A stretch of 64,000 nt of DNA, from the NCBI GenBank assembly GCA_964540815.1, contig CAZIOH010000018.1, forward strand, positions 1 to 64,000, in the 5' to 3' direction. The notes under the pieces were generated by a model. It did no database searches. It saw only the letters and a program-made list of their open reading frames with translations, and had not been told where the DNA came from. Positions within the stretch are counted from its first letter, which is position 1, and each line of letters opens with the position of its first letter. The translations under genes and the position numbers were made by a program. The DNA is from CAZIOH01 sp964540815. Its GTDB lineage: Bacteria > Myxococcota_A > Polyangia > Fen-1088. This document shows positions 17,473 to 26,001 of the stretch, piece by piece.

Positions 17473-18519
17473 CTAGACGGTCTTGTCTCCCGGGCCCACC
17501 ACCGTGATGCGCCCCTGCTCGGCCAGGGTGAAGGCGATCTTCACCAGCTCGCCCTGGGCGAGCTCCACGTCGGCCAGCTTGACGGGACCCATCGCGGCGA
17601 TGTCGTCGGCCAGCATCTGGGCGGCCCGGGACGACATGTTCTTGAGGATCTTGTCCCGCACGTTGACCGCCGCACCCTTCAGGGCCACCGACAGCCGGGC
17701 GGTGTCCACCTCGCGGAGGAAGGTCTGCACGTCGCGATCCGAGAGGTTGTAGAGATCGGTGAAGGTGAACAGCTTGGTGCGCAGCTCTGCCGCCAGCTCC
17801 GGATCGTCCTTCTCGATCTCCTGCACGGCCTCGGTCTGCTGCGCGGCCGGGGTGCGCCGCAAGAGCTCGATGGCCGCGCCCTTGCCGTCGAAGCGCCGCA
17901 TGCCGCTCGACACCGCCTGCTTGAGCTCGGCGGCGAGCGCGGCCCCCACCTCGCGGAGCACCTCGGGCGCCACCGCCTCGAGGGTGGCCAGGCGCCGCAG
18001 GATCTGCGGGCGCTGCATCTCCGGGATCATCTTCAGGACCAGGCCCGCCCGCTGCGGCTCCATCGCCCCGAGCACGAGCGCGCAGGTCTGCGGCTGCTCG
18101 CGCGACAGGATCATGGCCAGCGCCTCCGGATCGGCCAGCGCCACCGGCCCCAGCACCTCGTCGGCCAGCGGCGGCGGGGCGACCCCATCGAAGGCCCGCC
18201 GGACCAGATCGGCGCCGAGCACCTGCGAGGCCACGTCCCGCAGCAGCCCGTCGCCCGCCGCCGAGTCTCCGCCCACCGAATCCAGCGAATCGACGAAGGC
18301 GCCGAGGGCCTGCGGGACCGCGTTGGGGGTCTTCTTCAGGTGCTTGGCTCCGACAGCGATCGAGCGCACGCTCGACTCGTCGAGGTGCTGGAACACCGAC
18401 GCCGCCAGATCCGGGCCGAGCCCGAGCAACACCGCGGCCGCGCGCTGGGTCCCGGGACCAGCCTCGCGTGGGGGCTCGGGACGGTCGGCGTTACCACTGT
18501 TGTTGTCGCTGTCGGCCAT
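17473..18519 (-). CDS. fliG: flagellar motor switch protein FliG
   Basis: The product is 348 aa. The N-terminal domain 'RAAAVLLGLGPDLAASVFQHLDE' binds FliF. The middle contains 'MILSREQPQTCALVLGAME', the EHPQ-type FliM-binding segment with Glu-Gln instead of Glu-His. The C-terminal domain has 'LFTFTDLYNLSDRDVQTFLREVD' and 'LKNMSSRAAQMLADDIAAMGPVKLADVELAQGELVKI', carrying the charged residues that meet MotA. It starts 53 bases after fliF. fliM and fliN are not in this window. Confidence 0.95.
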   Translation of the reverse strand: MADSDNNSGNADRPEPPREAGPGTQRAAAVLLGLGPDLAASVFQHLDESSVRSIAVGAKHLKKTPNAVPQALGAFVDSLDSVGGDSAAGDGLLRDVASQVLGADLVRRAFDGVAPPPLADEVLGPVALADPEALAMILSREQPQTCALVLGAMEPQRAGLVLKMIPEMQRPQILRRLATLEAVAPEVLREVGAALAAELKQAVSSGMRRFDGKGAAIELLRRTPAAQQTEAVQEIEKDDPELAAELRTKLFTFTDLYNLSDRDVQTFLREVDTARLSVALKGAAVNVRDKILKNMSSRAAQMLADDIAAMGPVKLADVELAQGELVKIAFTLAEQGRITVVGPGDKTV

Positions 18520-18572
18520 GCTTCAATTCCCCCGGAGGCTCGCGCCGCGTTGGTGGATGTCTCGCCGGCGCA

Positions 18573-20156
18573 TCAGCTTCCCTTCGGCTCGGCGTCGGCG
18601 CCGATCCATGCCTTGAGGAGGTGAGCCGCGCGCGCTGGATCCTTCTTGGCGATCTCCCGAGCCCGATCGCGCATCAGCACGTGGGGATCGGCCAGCACCC
18701 CGCCGCCTTCCATGGCGGGCAGGGCGTTGGTGACGCCGTTCGGTTCCATCATGGCTTCCAGTTCGGCCACCCGTGCCCCTGGCTTGAGCATGGCGACCTG
18801 GGGCGAGGACGTTCCGGCCAGCGCGCGCATCTTGGCCAGCGCCAGCGCGGCGATGACGAGCAGGAGGACTCCCCCCACCAGCTGGGCGATCCGCATGATC
18901 CGCGGCGAATCCAGGAATGAGGGCGCTGCCGCCGCCGGCTCGACCACGTGGGTGAACGCCGTCGCGGAGATCTGGAACTGATCGCCGCGCGCCGGATCGA
19001 AGCCGACCGCGCTCTTGCCGAGCTTCTCGAGCCGCTTGAGCTCGTCGTCGGGGCGGGGCTTGCCGCCGGGCGCGTCCAGCAGGACCGCCACCGACAGGCG
19101 CTTGAGGCGCGCGCCCCGGGTCAGCGTGCGGGTGGTGGTCTTCGAGATCTCGTAGTTCTTGGTCTCGTCCTCCCGGGTGGTCTGCCCGCGCGTGCCGCTG
19201 CCGCCCACGGCCGGCGCCGCCAGCGGCTGATTGGCGGCCGCGCCGGCGATGCCGGACGGCCCGCCCGAATCCTGCTGGTTCTGCTCGTTGGTGTGGTGCT
19301 CGCTGCGCACCGCGCTCGCCTCGGGATCGAACGCGTCGTTGGTGGTCTCCACCTCCGTCGTGTCGAAGGCGGCGGTGACCTTGGCGACCACCGCCCCCGC
19401 GCCCACCACCGGCTCCAGCAGATCGACGATGCGCTGCTCGTAGAGGTGCTCGGCGTCGCGCTGGTCTCCGGCGGCGCGCGCCTCCGGCGAGGTGTCGCCG
19501 GCCAGCACCGTGCCTCGTCCGTCGACGATGGTCACCCCGTCCGGGCCGAGCCCGGTCACAGAGGCCGCCACCAGGTGACGGATGCCGGCGATCTCCTTGT
19601 CCGCCAGCACCCTGCCCGGCTGCAGCACCAGCGCCACCCCCGCTGAGGCCTTGCGGTCATCGTCGCGGTAGAGCCCCTTCTCGGGCAGGGTGATGTGCAC
19701 GCGCGCCGACTTCACCGAGGCCAATCGCGAGATGGTCCGTCCGAGCTCGCCCTCGATGGCCCGCCGCAGGTTCACGCGCTGGGTGAACTCGGACACCCCG
19801 AGATCCCCACGGTCGAAGATCTCGAAGCCCACCCCGCCCCCGCGCGGCAGGCCCGCGGCCGAGAGCATCAGGCGGGCGTCGTAGACCTGTCCCGCAGGCA
19901 CCGAGATGGCCCCGCCGGCGGCGTCGATCTTGAAGGGGATCTTGGCCGCCTTCAGCTGCGCGGCGGCCTCCGCCGAGTCCTCGGCGGTGAGGTTGGTGAA
20001 GGCGTATTCGTAGGCCCCGCTGCTCCCCGAGAGCTGACCTATCGCCACCAGCACCGCCAGGACGGCCAGGCCCGCGAACGCCCCGAACTTGACGGGGGCC
20101 GGCAGGGCCGCCAGCCGTCGCGGCAACTCCTTGAGCTGGTTGAACAGGGGCTCCAT
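18573..20156 (-). CDS. fliF: flagellar MS-ring protein FliF
   Basis: The product is 527 aa. A first membrane helix lies at about 25-44. The YscJ/FliF ring-building motifs follow, including 'YDARLMLSAAGLPRGGGVGFEIFDRGDLGVSEFTQRVNLRRAIEGELGRTI' and 'SARVHITLPEKGLYRDDDRKASAGVALVL'. A low-complexity beta-collar loop covers about 285-340. A second helix 'IAQLVGGVLLLVIAALALAKM' precedes a cytoplasmic tail that binds FliG. It is the base on which the flagellum is built. Confidence 0.95.
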   Translation of the reverse strand: MEPLFNQLKELPRRLAALPAPVKFGAFAGLAVLAVLVAIGQLSGSSGAYEYAFTNLTAEDSAEAAAQLKAAKIPFKIDAAGGAISVPAGQVYDARLMLSAAGLPRGGGVGFEIFDRGDLGVSEFTQRVNLRRAIEGELGRTISRLASVKSARVHITLPEKGLYRDDDRKASAGVALVLQPGRVLADKEIAGIRHLVAASVTGLGPDGVTIVDGRGTVLAGDTSPEARAAGDQRDAEHLYEQRIVDLLEPVVGAGAVVAKVTAAFDTTEVETTNDAFDPEASAVRSEHHTNEQNQQDSGGPSGIAGAAANQPLAAPAVGGSGTRGQTTREDETKNYEISKTTTRTLTRGARLKRLSVAVLLDAPGGKPRPDDELKRLEKLGKSAVGFDPARGDQFQISATAFTHVVEPAAAAPSFLDSPRIMRIAQLVGGVLLLVIAALALAKMRALAGTSSPQVAMLKPGARVAELEAMMEPNGVTNALPAMEGGGVLADPHVLMRDRAREIAKKDPARAAHLLKAWIGADAEPKGS

Positions 20157-20170
20157 TCAGTTCCTTCCCC

Positions 20171-20488
20171 TCATATGCCCATGCGCATGATTTCTTGATA
20201 CGCGTCCACCAGCTTGTTGCGGACCTTCATGGCGAGGCGCATGCCCACGTCGGCTTTCTCGAGGGCGAGCGCCATCTCGTGCAGGTTCCCGCCGCCGAGG
20301 GCCACCCGTTCGGCCTGGACGTCCGCGCTCGCCTGCAGCTCATCGACCTTCTGGATGGCGTTGCCGAGGGTGTCGGCGAATCCGTTGACGCCGGACGCTG
20401 CCTCGGCCCGCTCGATGCCGCCGATCGCGGCCTCGGGCGACATGCCGCCCGCGGCTCGCGAGATGGTGCCGATGGTCTCTGCGCTCAT
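20171..20488 (-). CDS. fliE: flagellar MS-ring/rod junction protein FliE
   Basis: The product is 105 aa, the usual size. The C-terminal half 'VALGGGNLHEMALALEKADVGMRLAMKVRNKLVDAYQEIMRMGI' is the conserved FliE signature. FliE connects the MS-ring to the proximal rod and may be the first export substrate. It lies between flgC and fliF, the standard order. Confidence 0.95.
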   Translation of the reverse strand: MSAETIGTISRAAGGMSPEAAIGGIERAEAASGVNGFADTLGNAIQKVDELQASADVQAERVALGGGNLHEMALALEKADVGMRLAMKVRNKLVDAYQEIMRMGI

Positions 20489-20563
20489 GGGATGGTTGGT
20501 TCCTGGTTCTGCGGTGGAAGGAGGTGCAAGCGGTGGGCGGCGGCAGGTGGGCGGCGGCGCGCG

Positions 20564-20998
20564 CTAGCGGGCGATGTCGAGGCCGCGCTGGGCCATGCTC
20601 TTCAAGGTGTCGATCGCGGTGGCGTTGGCCTCGTAGCTGCGGGAAGCAGACATCAGGTTCACCACCTCGTGCACCGGATTGACGTTGGGGAAGGTCACGA
20701 AGCCCTCGGGGTCGGCGTCGGGGTGCCCGGGGCTGTAGACGCGCTTGCCAGGGGTGGTGTCGGCGACGATGGCCGAGACCTGCGCCTCGAGCGGAGGGTT
20801 GCTGGAGCTCGGCCCCGCCTCTCCGAGCTCGGTCGGGAAGGCGACCGCCTGGATCACCGGATCGAGCCGCTGGTAGGCGCCGCCGGCCGCGGTCCGGGTG
20901 GTCTCGGCGTTGGCGAGGTTGGAGGTGGCCAGGTTCACGCGCGTGCGCTCGACCCCGAGGCCGGCCCCGCTGATCCGCAGCGCGGTCAGGAAGTCCAT
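20564..20998 (-). CDS. flgC: flagellar proximal rod protein FlgC
   Basis: The product is 144 aa. The N-terminus 'LRISGAGLGVERTRVNLATSNLANAETTRTAAGGAYQR' and the C-terminus 'NVNPVHEVVNLMSASRSYEANATAIDTLKSMAQRGLDI' are those of FlgC. It shares one base with the flgB stop (TGATG), so both rod genes are coupled. Confidence 0.95.
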   Translation of the reverse strand: MDFLTALRISGAGLGVERTRVNLATSNLANAETTRTAAGGAYQRLDPVIQAVAFPTELGEAGPSSSNPPLEAQVSAIVADTTPGKRVYSPGHPDADPEGFVTFPNVNPVHEVVNLMSASRSYEANATAIDTLKSMAQRGLDIAR

Positions 20999-21429
20999 CA
21001 GGCGGCTCCGTCCGAGACCACGTAGCGCAGGATCGCCAGCTTCTTGCCGGCGGCCTTGGCGCTGGCCCCGTACTGCAGCGAGTTCTCGGCCAGCCCCGCC
21101 ATGGTGCGATCCACGTCGACCTGGTTGCCGTCGAAGCTCGGGCTCGTACCGGCCGAATCGCTCACCAGGGCCGAGGCCGCGGTCATCGCCCGCGAGGCAG
21201 AGTCGGCGGCGGCTCCGTTCGGTCCGAGGTGCATGGGGCTGGTGGCGCTGAGCGCGTCGGCCGAATCCGTGGCGTGCGCGGCCGCCATGGCCTGAGCGAA
21301 GTCCAGCGCCATCGGCCGGTAGCCCGGGGTGTCCGAGTTGGCGATGTTGCCGGCCAGCACGTTGTGCTCGACCAGCCGCACGTCGAGTGACTCCTGCAGC
21401 CGTGTCAAAGTCGTGTCGAAGAGTTTCAT
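20998..21429 (-). CDS. flgB: flagellar proximal rod protein FlgB
   Basis: The product is 143 aa from the ATG at 21429, which overlaps the stop of the upstream regulator (ATGA); a GAGGG site lies just upstream. The N-terminus 'RLVEHNVLAGNIANSDTPGYRPMALDF' is the rod family motif. The C-terminal helix 'DVDRTMAGLAENSLQYGASAKAAGKKLAILRYVV' matches FlgB. Direct overlap with a regulator gene means structural genes and activator share a transcript. Confidence 0.95.
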   Translation of the reverse strand: MKLFDTTLTRLQESLDVRLVEHNVLAGNIANSDTPGYRPMALDFAQAMAAAHATDSADALSATSPMHLGPNGAAADSASRAMTAASALVSDSAGTSPSFDGNQVDVDRTMAGLAENSLQYGASAKAAGKKLAILRYVVSDGAA

Positions 21430-22772
21430 TTTCGGCCCTCGTGTGGTTTTTCCGGCGCGCCGGACGCTTCTGCGAGACACGACTGCGAAGACCGTGCCAG
21501 CGTCGCGGATCTGACACGCACCTCGACCGGTCCGATCGTGCCCGGCAAGAGCTGCCGCCCGGAAATCCCTGCCGCGCCCGCGGGTGGTGGGTCCTCGGTG
21601 GAGGTGAGCAGCTCCGGGTGGTGTCGGTAGAAGCTGAGCTTGTTGCGCAAGGTGCGCACGCTGATGCCGAGCCTTCGTGCGGCGTGCGTTCGGTTGCCAC
21701 CATCGCGACGCAAGGCCTCGGCGATGGCCAGGCGCTCGAGCGCGCCGAGATCGAGCGGCAATCCCTCGGGCAGTCGCCCGGGCTCCGCGGCCACCCCCGG
21801 GCGCCCCTGGGCCCCACCCGAGGTCCCGATCGCCGACGCGCCCGGGGTCCCGAACGACGACGGCCAGAACGTCGAGGCTGCCGAAGCCGACGCCGCCAGC
21901 GAGGTCGGGGGCGAGTGGATTCCCGGCGTGGTGGCCTCGGCGGGCAGGTCCAGCTCATCGGCGCCGAGCACCGGCCGGCGGCAGCGCACCAGCGCCCGCT
22001 CGAGGATGTTGCCGAGCTCGCGCACGTTCCCGGGGAAGGTGTACCGCCCGAGCGCCTGCAGGGCCTCGGCGCTCAGCACCGGCGCGCTGCGACCGAGCCC
22101 GTCGGAGACCACGCGCACGAGCTGCTCGGCCAGGGCCGGGATGTCCTCGGCGCGGTCACGCAGAGGTGGCAGCACGATCGGGAACACGTTCAGCCGGTAG
22201 TACAGATCGGTGCGGAACTCGCGGGCCGCCACCATCTCGGCCAGCGAACGGTTCGAGGTGGCGATGATCCGCACGTCCACCGGGATGGGACGCCGACCGC
22301 CCACCCGATCCACCTCCCGCTCCTGCAGCACCCGCAGCAGCTTGGCCTGCAGGGTGAGGGGCAGCTCCGAGATCTCGTCGAGCAGCAGCGTCCCCTTGTC
22401 CGCCAGCTCGATGCGACCGAGGCGGCGCTCGGTCGCGCCGGTGAAGGCCCCACGCTCGTGCCCGAACAGCTCGCCCTCGAGCAGCTCGGCCGGCAGCGCC
22501 GCACAGTTGATCGCGACCCACGGCCCCCGGGCCCGCGCCGAGCACTGGTGGATGTAGCGCGACAGGACCTCCTTGCCGGTGCCGCTCTCGCCGGAGATGA
22601 GGACGGTGGTGCTGGCCAGGGCCACGTCCTCGGCGGCCGCCATCACCTCGCGCATGGCGGCGCTGAGGAAGCTCTCACCCCCGAGGACGGGGACCGTGGC
22701 GCCGCGACCCCGTCCAGCGGCGCGCGCGCCGGCCGGGAACCAGGCCGTGCTCGGAGCCACGGGGGCGCTCAT
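21426..22772 (-). CDS. sigma-54-dependent activator without receiver domain
   Basis: The product is 448 aa. It begins almost directly with the AAA+ domain: Walker A GESGTGKE at 61-68, the sigma-54-contacting GAFTGA at 108-113, and Walker B with LLLDEI near 129-134. A Fis-type helix-turn-helix follows near 350-392 ('NRTHAARRLGISVRTLRNKL'). A C-terminal extension of about 55 residues has no assigned role. There is no response-regulator domain, as in FleQ/FlbD-like flagellar activators. It overlaps the genes on both sides by four bases, so it is embedded in the flagellar operon and may autoregulate it. Confidence 0.9.
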   Translation of the reverse strand: MSAPVAPSTAWFPAGARAAGRGRGATVPVLGGESFLSAAMREVMAAAEDVALASTTVLISGESGTGKEVLSRYIHQCSARARGPWVAINCAALPAELLEGELFGHERGAFTGATERRLGRIELADKGTLLLDEISELPLTLQAKLLRVLQEREVDRVGGRRPIPVDVRIIATSNRSLAEMVAAREFRTDLYYRLNVFPIVLPPLRDRAEDIPALAEQLVRVVSDGLGRSAPVLSAEALQALGRYTFPGNVRELGNILERALVRCRRPVLGADELDLPAEATTPGIHSPPTSLAASASAASTFWPSSFGTPGASAIGTSGGAQGRPGVAAEPGRLPEGLPLDLGALERLAIAEALRRDGGNRTHAARRLGISVRTLRNKLSFYRHHPELLTSTEDPPPAGAAGISGRQLLPGTIGPVEVRVRSATLARSSQSCLAEASGAPEKPHEGRK

Positions 22773-24241
22773 CGCTTGTTCTCCTGGCTGGCGACCGTTC
22801 GCCCGGCGGCGGCCGGTGGATTCAGGACCGCCCGCGCCTTGCCGAGCGCGGCCTGGCTCTCCTTCAGCACCGCGGAGATGGTGGAGGCCTCGTTCTCGAT
22901 GGCACCGCGCACCGCCGGCGAGACCTCGCTCAGATCGCCGTTGCCGGTGGCGAGACGAACCGCCTTGCTCCAGCGCGGCGTCGCCAGCGTCTGCGCGGGC
23001 AGCCGGGTCTCGGCGTACTCCACCACCAGCCGCGCGCGGGCCCAGTTCTGGCCCGACAGGAACATCTCGGTGGTGAGGAGCAGGTGCTCACCGAGGTGGG
23101 CGGGTGGCACCTGCGGCGCCAGCGCCGAGAGCAGATTTCCCGCGAACATGGTGGCTCCCGCCCGGGCGATCACCGGAGCGGCCGCCTGGCCCATCTCGAG
23201 GGCGAACGGACCCTTGTCCCAGCCGGGGAGGTTGAGATACAGCTCGATGAGCCCGTCGTCGCGCGCGGCCTCCTCGGCGCTGGGCTTGCCGCGCCGAGCC
23301 CCGGACTCGCGCAAGCCGGCGAGGACGATCCGTCGGCAGAGGATCTCGCCGTTCTCCCGGCAGATGCTGGCGAGCCCCTGCGCGCGCGACTGGCGGGTCA
23401 TGATGTCGATGGCCGCCGAGGTGCGCCCCATGTACGTCTCCACCCGGGCCGAGCGCATGAGGAGCTCGGCCCGCAGGGGCTCGGGCAGGCCCTGCGGATT
23501 GAAGACCTCCGCGACCGATCCGGTCGTCCCCAGGCAGCTCCCGTTGATCTCGCAGATGCGCGCGGTGGCCACCCGTCCGAACGCGCCCACGCCGCCCACC
23601 CGCTCGTACCAGCCGAGCGCCACCGCCGGATCTCCGATGCCGAGCGCCAGATCTCCGAGGCGCAGGCAGGCCACCTGCCGCCCGGGGGTCTCGAGCGCGG
23701 CGCGAAAGTGCATGGCCGCCACCAGGCGGTGCCCGGCCTTGAGCTCGCACTCGCCCTGCGCCGCCTCGCTCACGCCCGGGCAGGCCTGCCCGAGCCCCGA
23801 GCGCCACGGCTCGAAGTGGTAGGAGACGGGGCCGTCGAGCCCGGTCCGCCAGGGCATCCCGCGCAGCTCGTTGATGTCGAGGTAGCGACGGTCCCCGACG
23901 GTGACGAGCTGGGCATCGAAGCGCCGGCTGCGACACTGCAGCACCACCTCGCCGTCCACCACCCGGCTGGTCGGACAGATGGCCCCGAGGCCCTTCTCGA
24001 GGTGGGCCCGCAGCGCCGCCGGATCGTCTCCGTTCACCTGGAGGCGAATCGTCTGGGCCAGGGCGTCGACCGCCAGCTGCAAGGGTCCGCGGGTGTGGGG
24101 GAGCACCACCCGCTCGGTGGTCTCGGTGGTGGTCACCCGCACGGCCCGCGGCGGCGGAAGCGCGGCGCCGAGCGCCTCGGGGGAGCTCGGCAGCGCCAGG
24201 AGCCCGACCCACGTCAGGATTGCGACGACTCTTGCGACCAT
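22769..24241 (-). CDS. exported protein of unknown function in the flagellar operon
   Basis: The product is 490 aa from the ATG at 24241. An N-terminal signal peptide (VVAILTWVGLLALPSSPEALGAA) is clear, so the protein is periplasmic or secreted. Residues 30-100 form a beta-rich region with some resemblance to AMIN-like domains, and the rest is helical and repeat-like with TPR-style spacing. Several Cys could form disulphides. It overlaps the downstream activator by four bases, so expression is tied to flagellar control. I do not recognise the family; a periplasmic motor or disk component is one possibility. Confidence 0.6.
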   Translation of the reverse strand: MVARVVAILTWVGLLALPSSPEALGAALPPPRAVRVTTTETTERVVLPHTRGPLQLAVDALAQTIRLQVNGDDPAALRAHLEKGLGAICPTSRVVDGEVVLQCRSRRFDAQLVTVGDRRYLDINELRGMPWRTGLDGPVSYHFEPWRSGLGQACPGVSEAAQGECELKAGHRLVAAMHFRAALETPGRQVACLRLGDLALGIGDPAVALGWYERVGGVGAFGRVATARICEINGSCLGTTGSVAEVFNPQGLPEPLRAELLMRSARVETYMGRTSAAIDIMTRQSRAQGLASICRENGEILCRRIVLAGLRESGARRGKPSAEEAARDDGLIELYLNLPGWDKGPFALEMGQAAAPVIARAGATMFAGNLLSALAPQVPPAHLGEHLLLTTEMFLSGQNWARARLVVEYAETRLPAQTLATPRWSKAVRLATGNGDLSEVSPAVRGAIENEASTISAVLKESQAALGKARAVLNPPAAAGRTVASQENKR

Positions 24242-24351
24242 CTTGCCCACGGTTCTCGTTCGACTGCACCCGTCGTGCCGGCTCACCGTCAGGCTTCTGT
24301 CGCGACCGGAGCGGCCTGCCACGAGTCGGCGCACGCGCTCCGCGGGCAGGC

Positions 24352-25761
24352 TCAGGTCCCGTCGGCGGGGCCGGACGGCCGCTGATCGGTCGAGCGCCGC
24401 CGCAGCTTCTCGACCAGCGTGGTCCGCCCCATCCCGAGCAGCTTGGCGGCTTCCTTCTTGTTGCTGCCGGTCTTGGCCAGGGCCGCATTGATGTAGCGGT
24501 TCTCGAGCTCGCGCAGCATGGTCGGAAGGTCGATGGGAAACTGCAAGGTGGGGGTGGGGGTGTTTCCGTGCTCCTCGGTCGGGGCGCCATCGAGGGCCCC
24601 GGCCCCGTCCGCCGTGGCGGCCGGCATGGCCGAGGTCATCGTCGAGGCGGCGGCCAGGCCTTCGGCCCGCATCGCGGAGGCCATCTCGGCGAGCGACGGC
24701 AGACTGAAGGTGGCGGAGGGGGGCATGGGCACGCTCGACGCCGGGGGCCCGGGGACCGGCGGGAGAAACTCGCTGGTCCGCTCGAGCGCCCGCTCACGCT
24801 CGGCGGAGCCCTGGGCGTACGCACCCGCGTTCGGGGCTTGCGGCGCGGCCGGGTGGCGGCCCGCCAGCTGCAGCGTGAGGGTGCCCGTCAGGTCGCCACC
24901 CGTGCCCGCGCCGTCGCTCTCCGCCTCGATGCCGCCTGCGCCGTGCAGGGTACCGAGGTGAGGGGCGCGCAGGGTCATCGGCAGATCGGCCACCCGGATG
25001 ACGTCGCCCTCGGCGCACACCGACACCCGCTCGACCAGGTTCTCGAGCTCGCGCACGTTGCCGGGCCAGGCGTAGCCCTCGAGGCACTGCATGACCGCTG
25101 CCTCCACCGGACGGGTCTCGCCCCGGCGGGTCCAGAAGGACATGAAGAGGGGCTGGATGTCGGTCCGGCGCTCGCGCAGGGCGGGCAAGCGGATCGGGCA
25201 CACGTTGAGCCGGTAGTAGAGATCGCTGCGAAAGCGCCCGAGCCGAACCTCGTCGGCCAGATCGCGGTTGGTGGCCGCGACGAGCCGAAAGTTGGCCGGC
25301 ACCGAGTCCGAGCTGCCGATCGGCTCGTAGGTGCGCTCCTGCAGCAGCCGCAGGAGCTTGACTTGAAGGGACAGCGGCAGCTCCCCGATCTCGTCGAGGA
25401 ACAAGGTGCCGCCCTCGGCGAGCGCCACCCGGCCGCGTCGCGCCGCCACGGCCCCGGTGAAGGCGCCCTTGACGTAACCGAAGAGCTCGCTTTCGAGCAG
25501 GGTCTCCGGAATCGCGCCGCAGTTGACCGGCACGAACGGCCGCGCCGCGCGCGGGCTCCCCGCGTGGATGAAGCGCGCGAAGACCTCCTTGCCGGTGCCC
25601 GTCTCGCCCATGAGCAAGACCGTGGCCTCGCTGGCCGCGATGCGCAGGCAAGTCCGCTTGGTGTCGATGAGGGGACTCTGCGGCCCATGGACCAGCCCCG
25701 ACCCCTTGGGCCCCGATGTCGGCGACGTCACCGTTGCAGGCGATTGCGCCATCAGTTCCAT
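24352..25761 (-). CDS. sigma-54-dependent activator, first gene of the flagellar block
   Basis: The product is 469 aa from the ATG at 25761; an ATG at 25752 is an alternative. Walker A GETGTGKE is at 52-59, GAFTGA at 99-104 and FLDEIGE from 121. The AAA+ domain is followed by a long Ala/Gly/Pro linker (about 290-400) and a Fis-type helix-turn-helix at about 415-455 ('NKKEAAKLLGMGRTTLVEKLRRR'). No receiver or GAF domain is present. It sits 110 bases upstream of the exported unknown and is divergent from the FlhG-PilZ gene. It is a candidate master regulator of the block. Confidence 0.9.
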   Translation of the reverse strand: MELMAQSPATVTSPTSGPKGSGLVHGPQSPLIDTKRTCLRIAASEATVLLMGETGTGKEVFARFIHAGSPRAARPFVPVNCGAIPETLLESELFGYVKGAFTGAVAARRGRVALAEGGTLFLDEIGELPLSLQVKLLRLLQERTYEPIGSSDSVPANFRLVAATNRDLADEVRLGRFRSDLYYRLNVCPIRLPALRERRTDIQPLFMSFWTRRGETRPVEAAVMQCLEGYAWPGNVRELENLVERVSVCAEGDVIRVADLPMTLRAPHLGTLHGAGGIEAESDGAGTGGDLTGTLTLQLAGRHPAAPQAPNAGAYAQGSAERERALERTSEFLPPVPGPPASSVPMPPSATFSLPSLAEMASAMRAEGLAAASTMTSAMPAATADGAGALDGAPTEEHGNTPTPTLQFPIDLPTMLRELENRYINAALAKTGSNKKEAAKLLGMGRTTLVEKLRRRSTDQRPSGPADGT

Positions 25762-26001
25762 CCCCGAAAGGCGTCGATGAAGGCGTCGGTGAAGGCGTCG
25801 ATATTCGAGTCCAGGTCCAGGTCCATCTCCCCAGGCCATCGGACCCTGATCCGCAATTCTTAAGACCGAAACCATGAGGGAAGTCGGTTTCGTGACACCC
25901 GGCGCCGCATCCTTGACGAGGCGGTGCCGGCCCACCCGGCCCGGGGATTGCCCTCGCGCACCTGTCCGTGATGGGGTCTACAGGTTTGTGCTGAGCCGCC
26001 G
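25762..26001. promoter_or_regulatory. divergent intergenic region upstream of the flagellar block
   Basis: These 240 bases separate the first flagellar regulator from the FlhG-PilZ gene and must hold promoters for one or both. I looked for a sigma-54 -24/-12 pattern (TGGCAC-N5-TTGC) by eye on both strands and did not find a convincing one. Three copies of a 12-base unit (cgtcgatgaagg-like) occur at about 25772-25802. An AT-richer patch lies near 25850-25870. Confidence 0.4.

Noticed and set aside
25762..26001. Sigma-54 promoter upstream of the flagellar block
   Set aside because: No convincing -24/-12 element was found by eye on either strand; a position-weight scan would be needed to decide.
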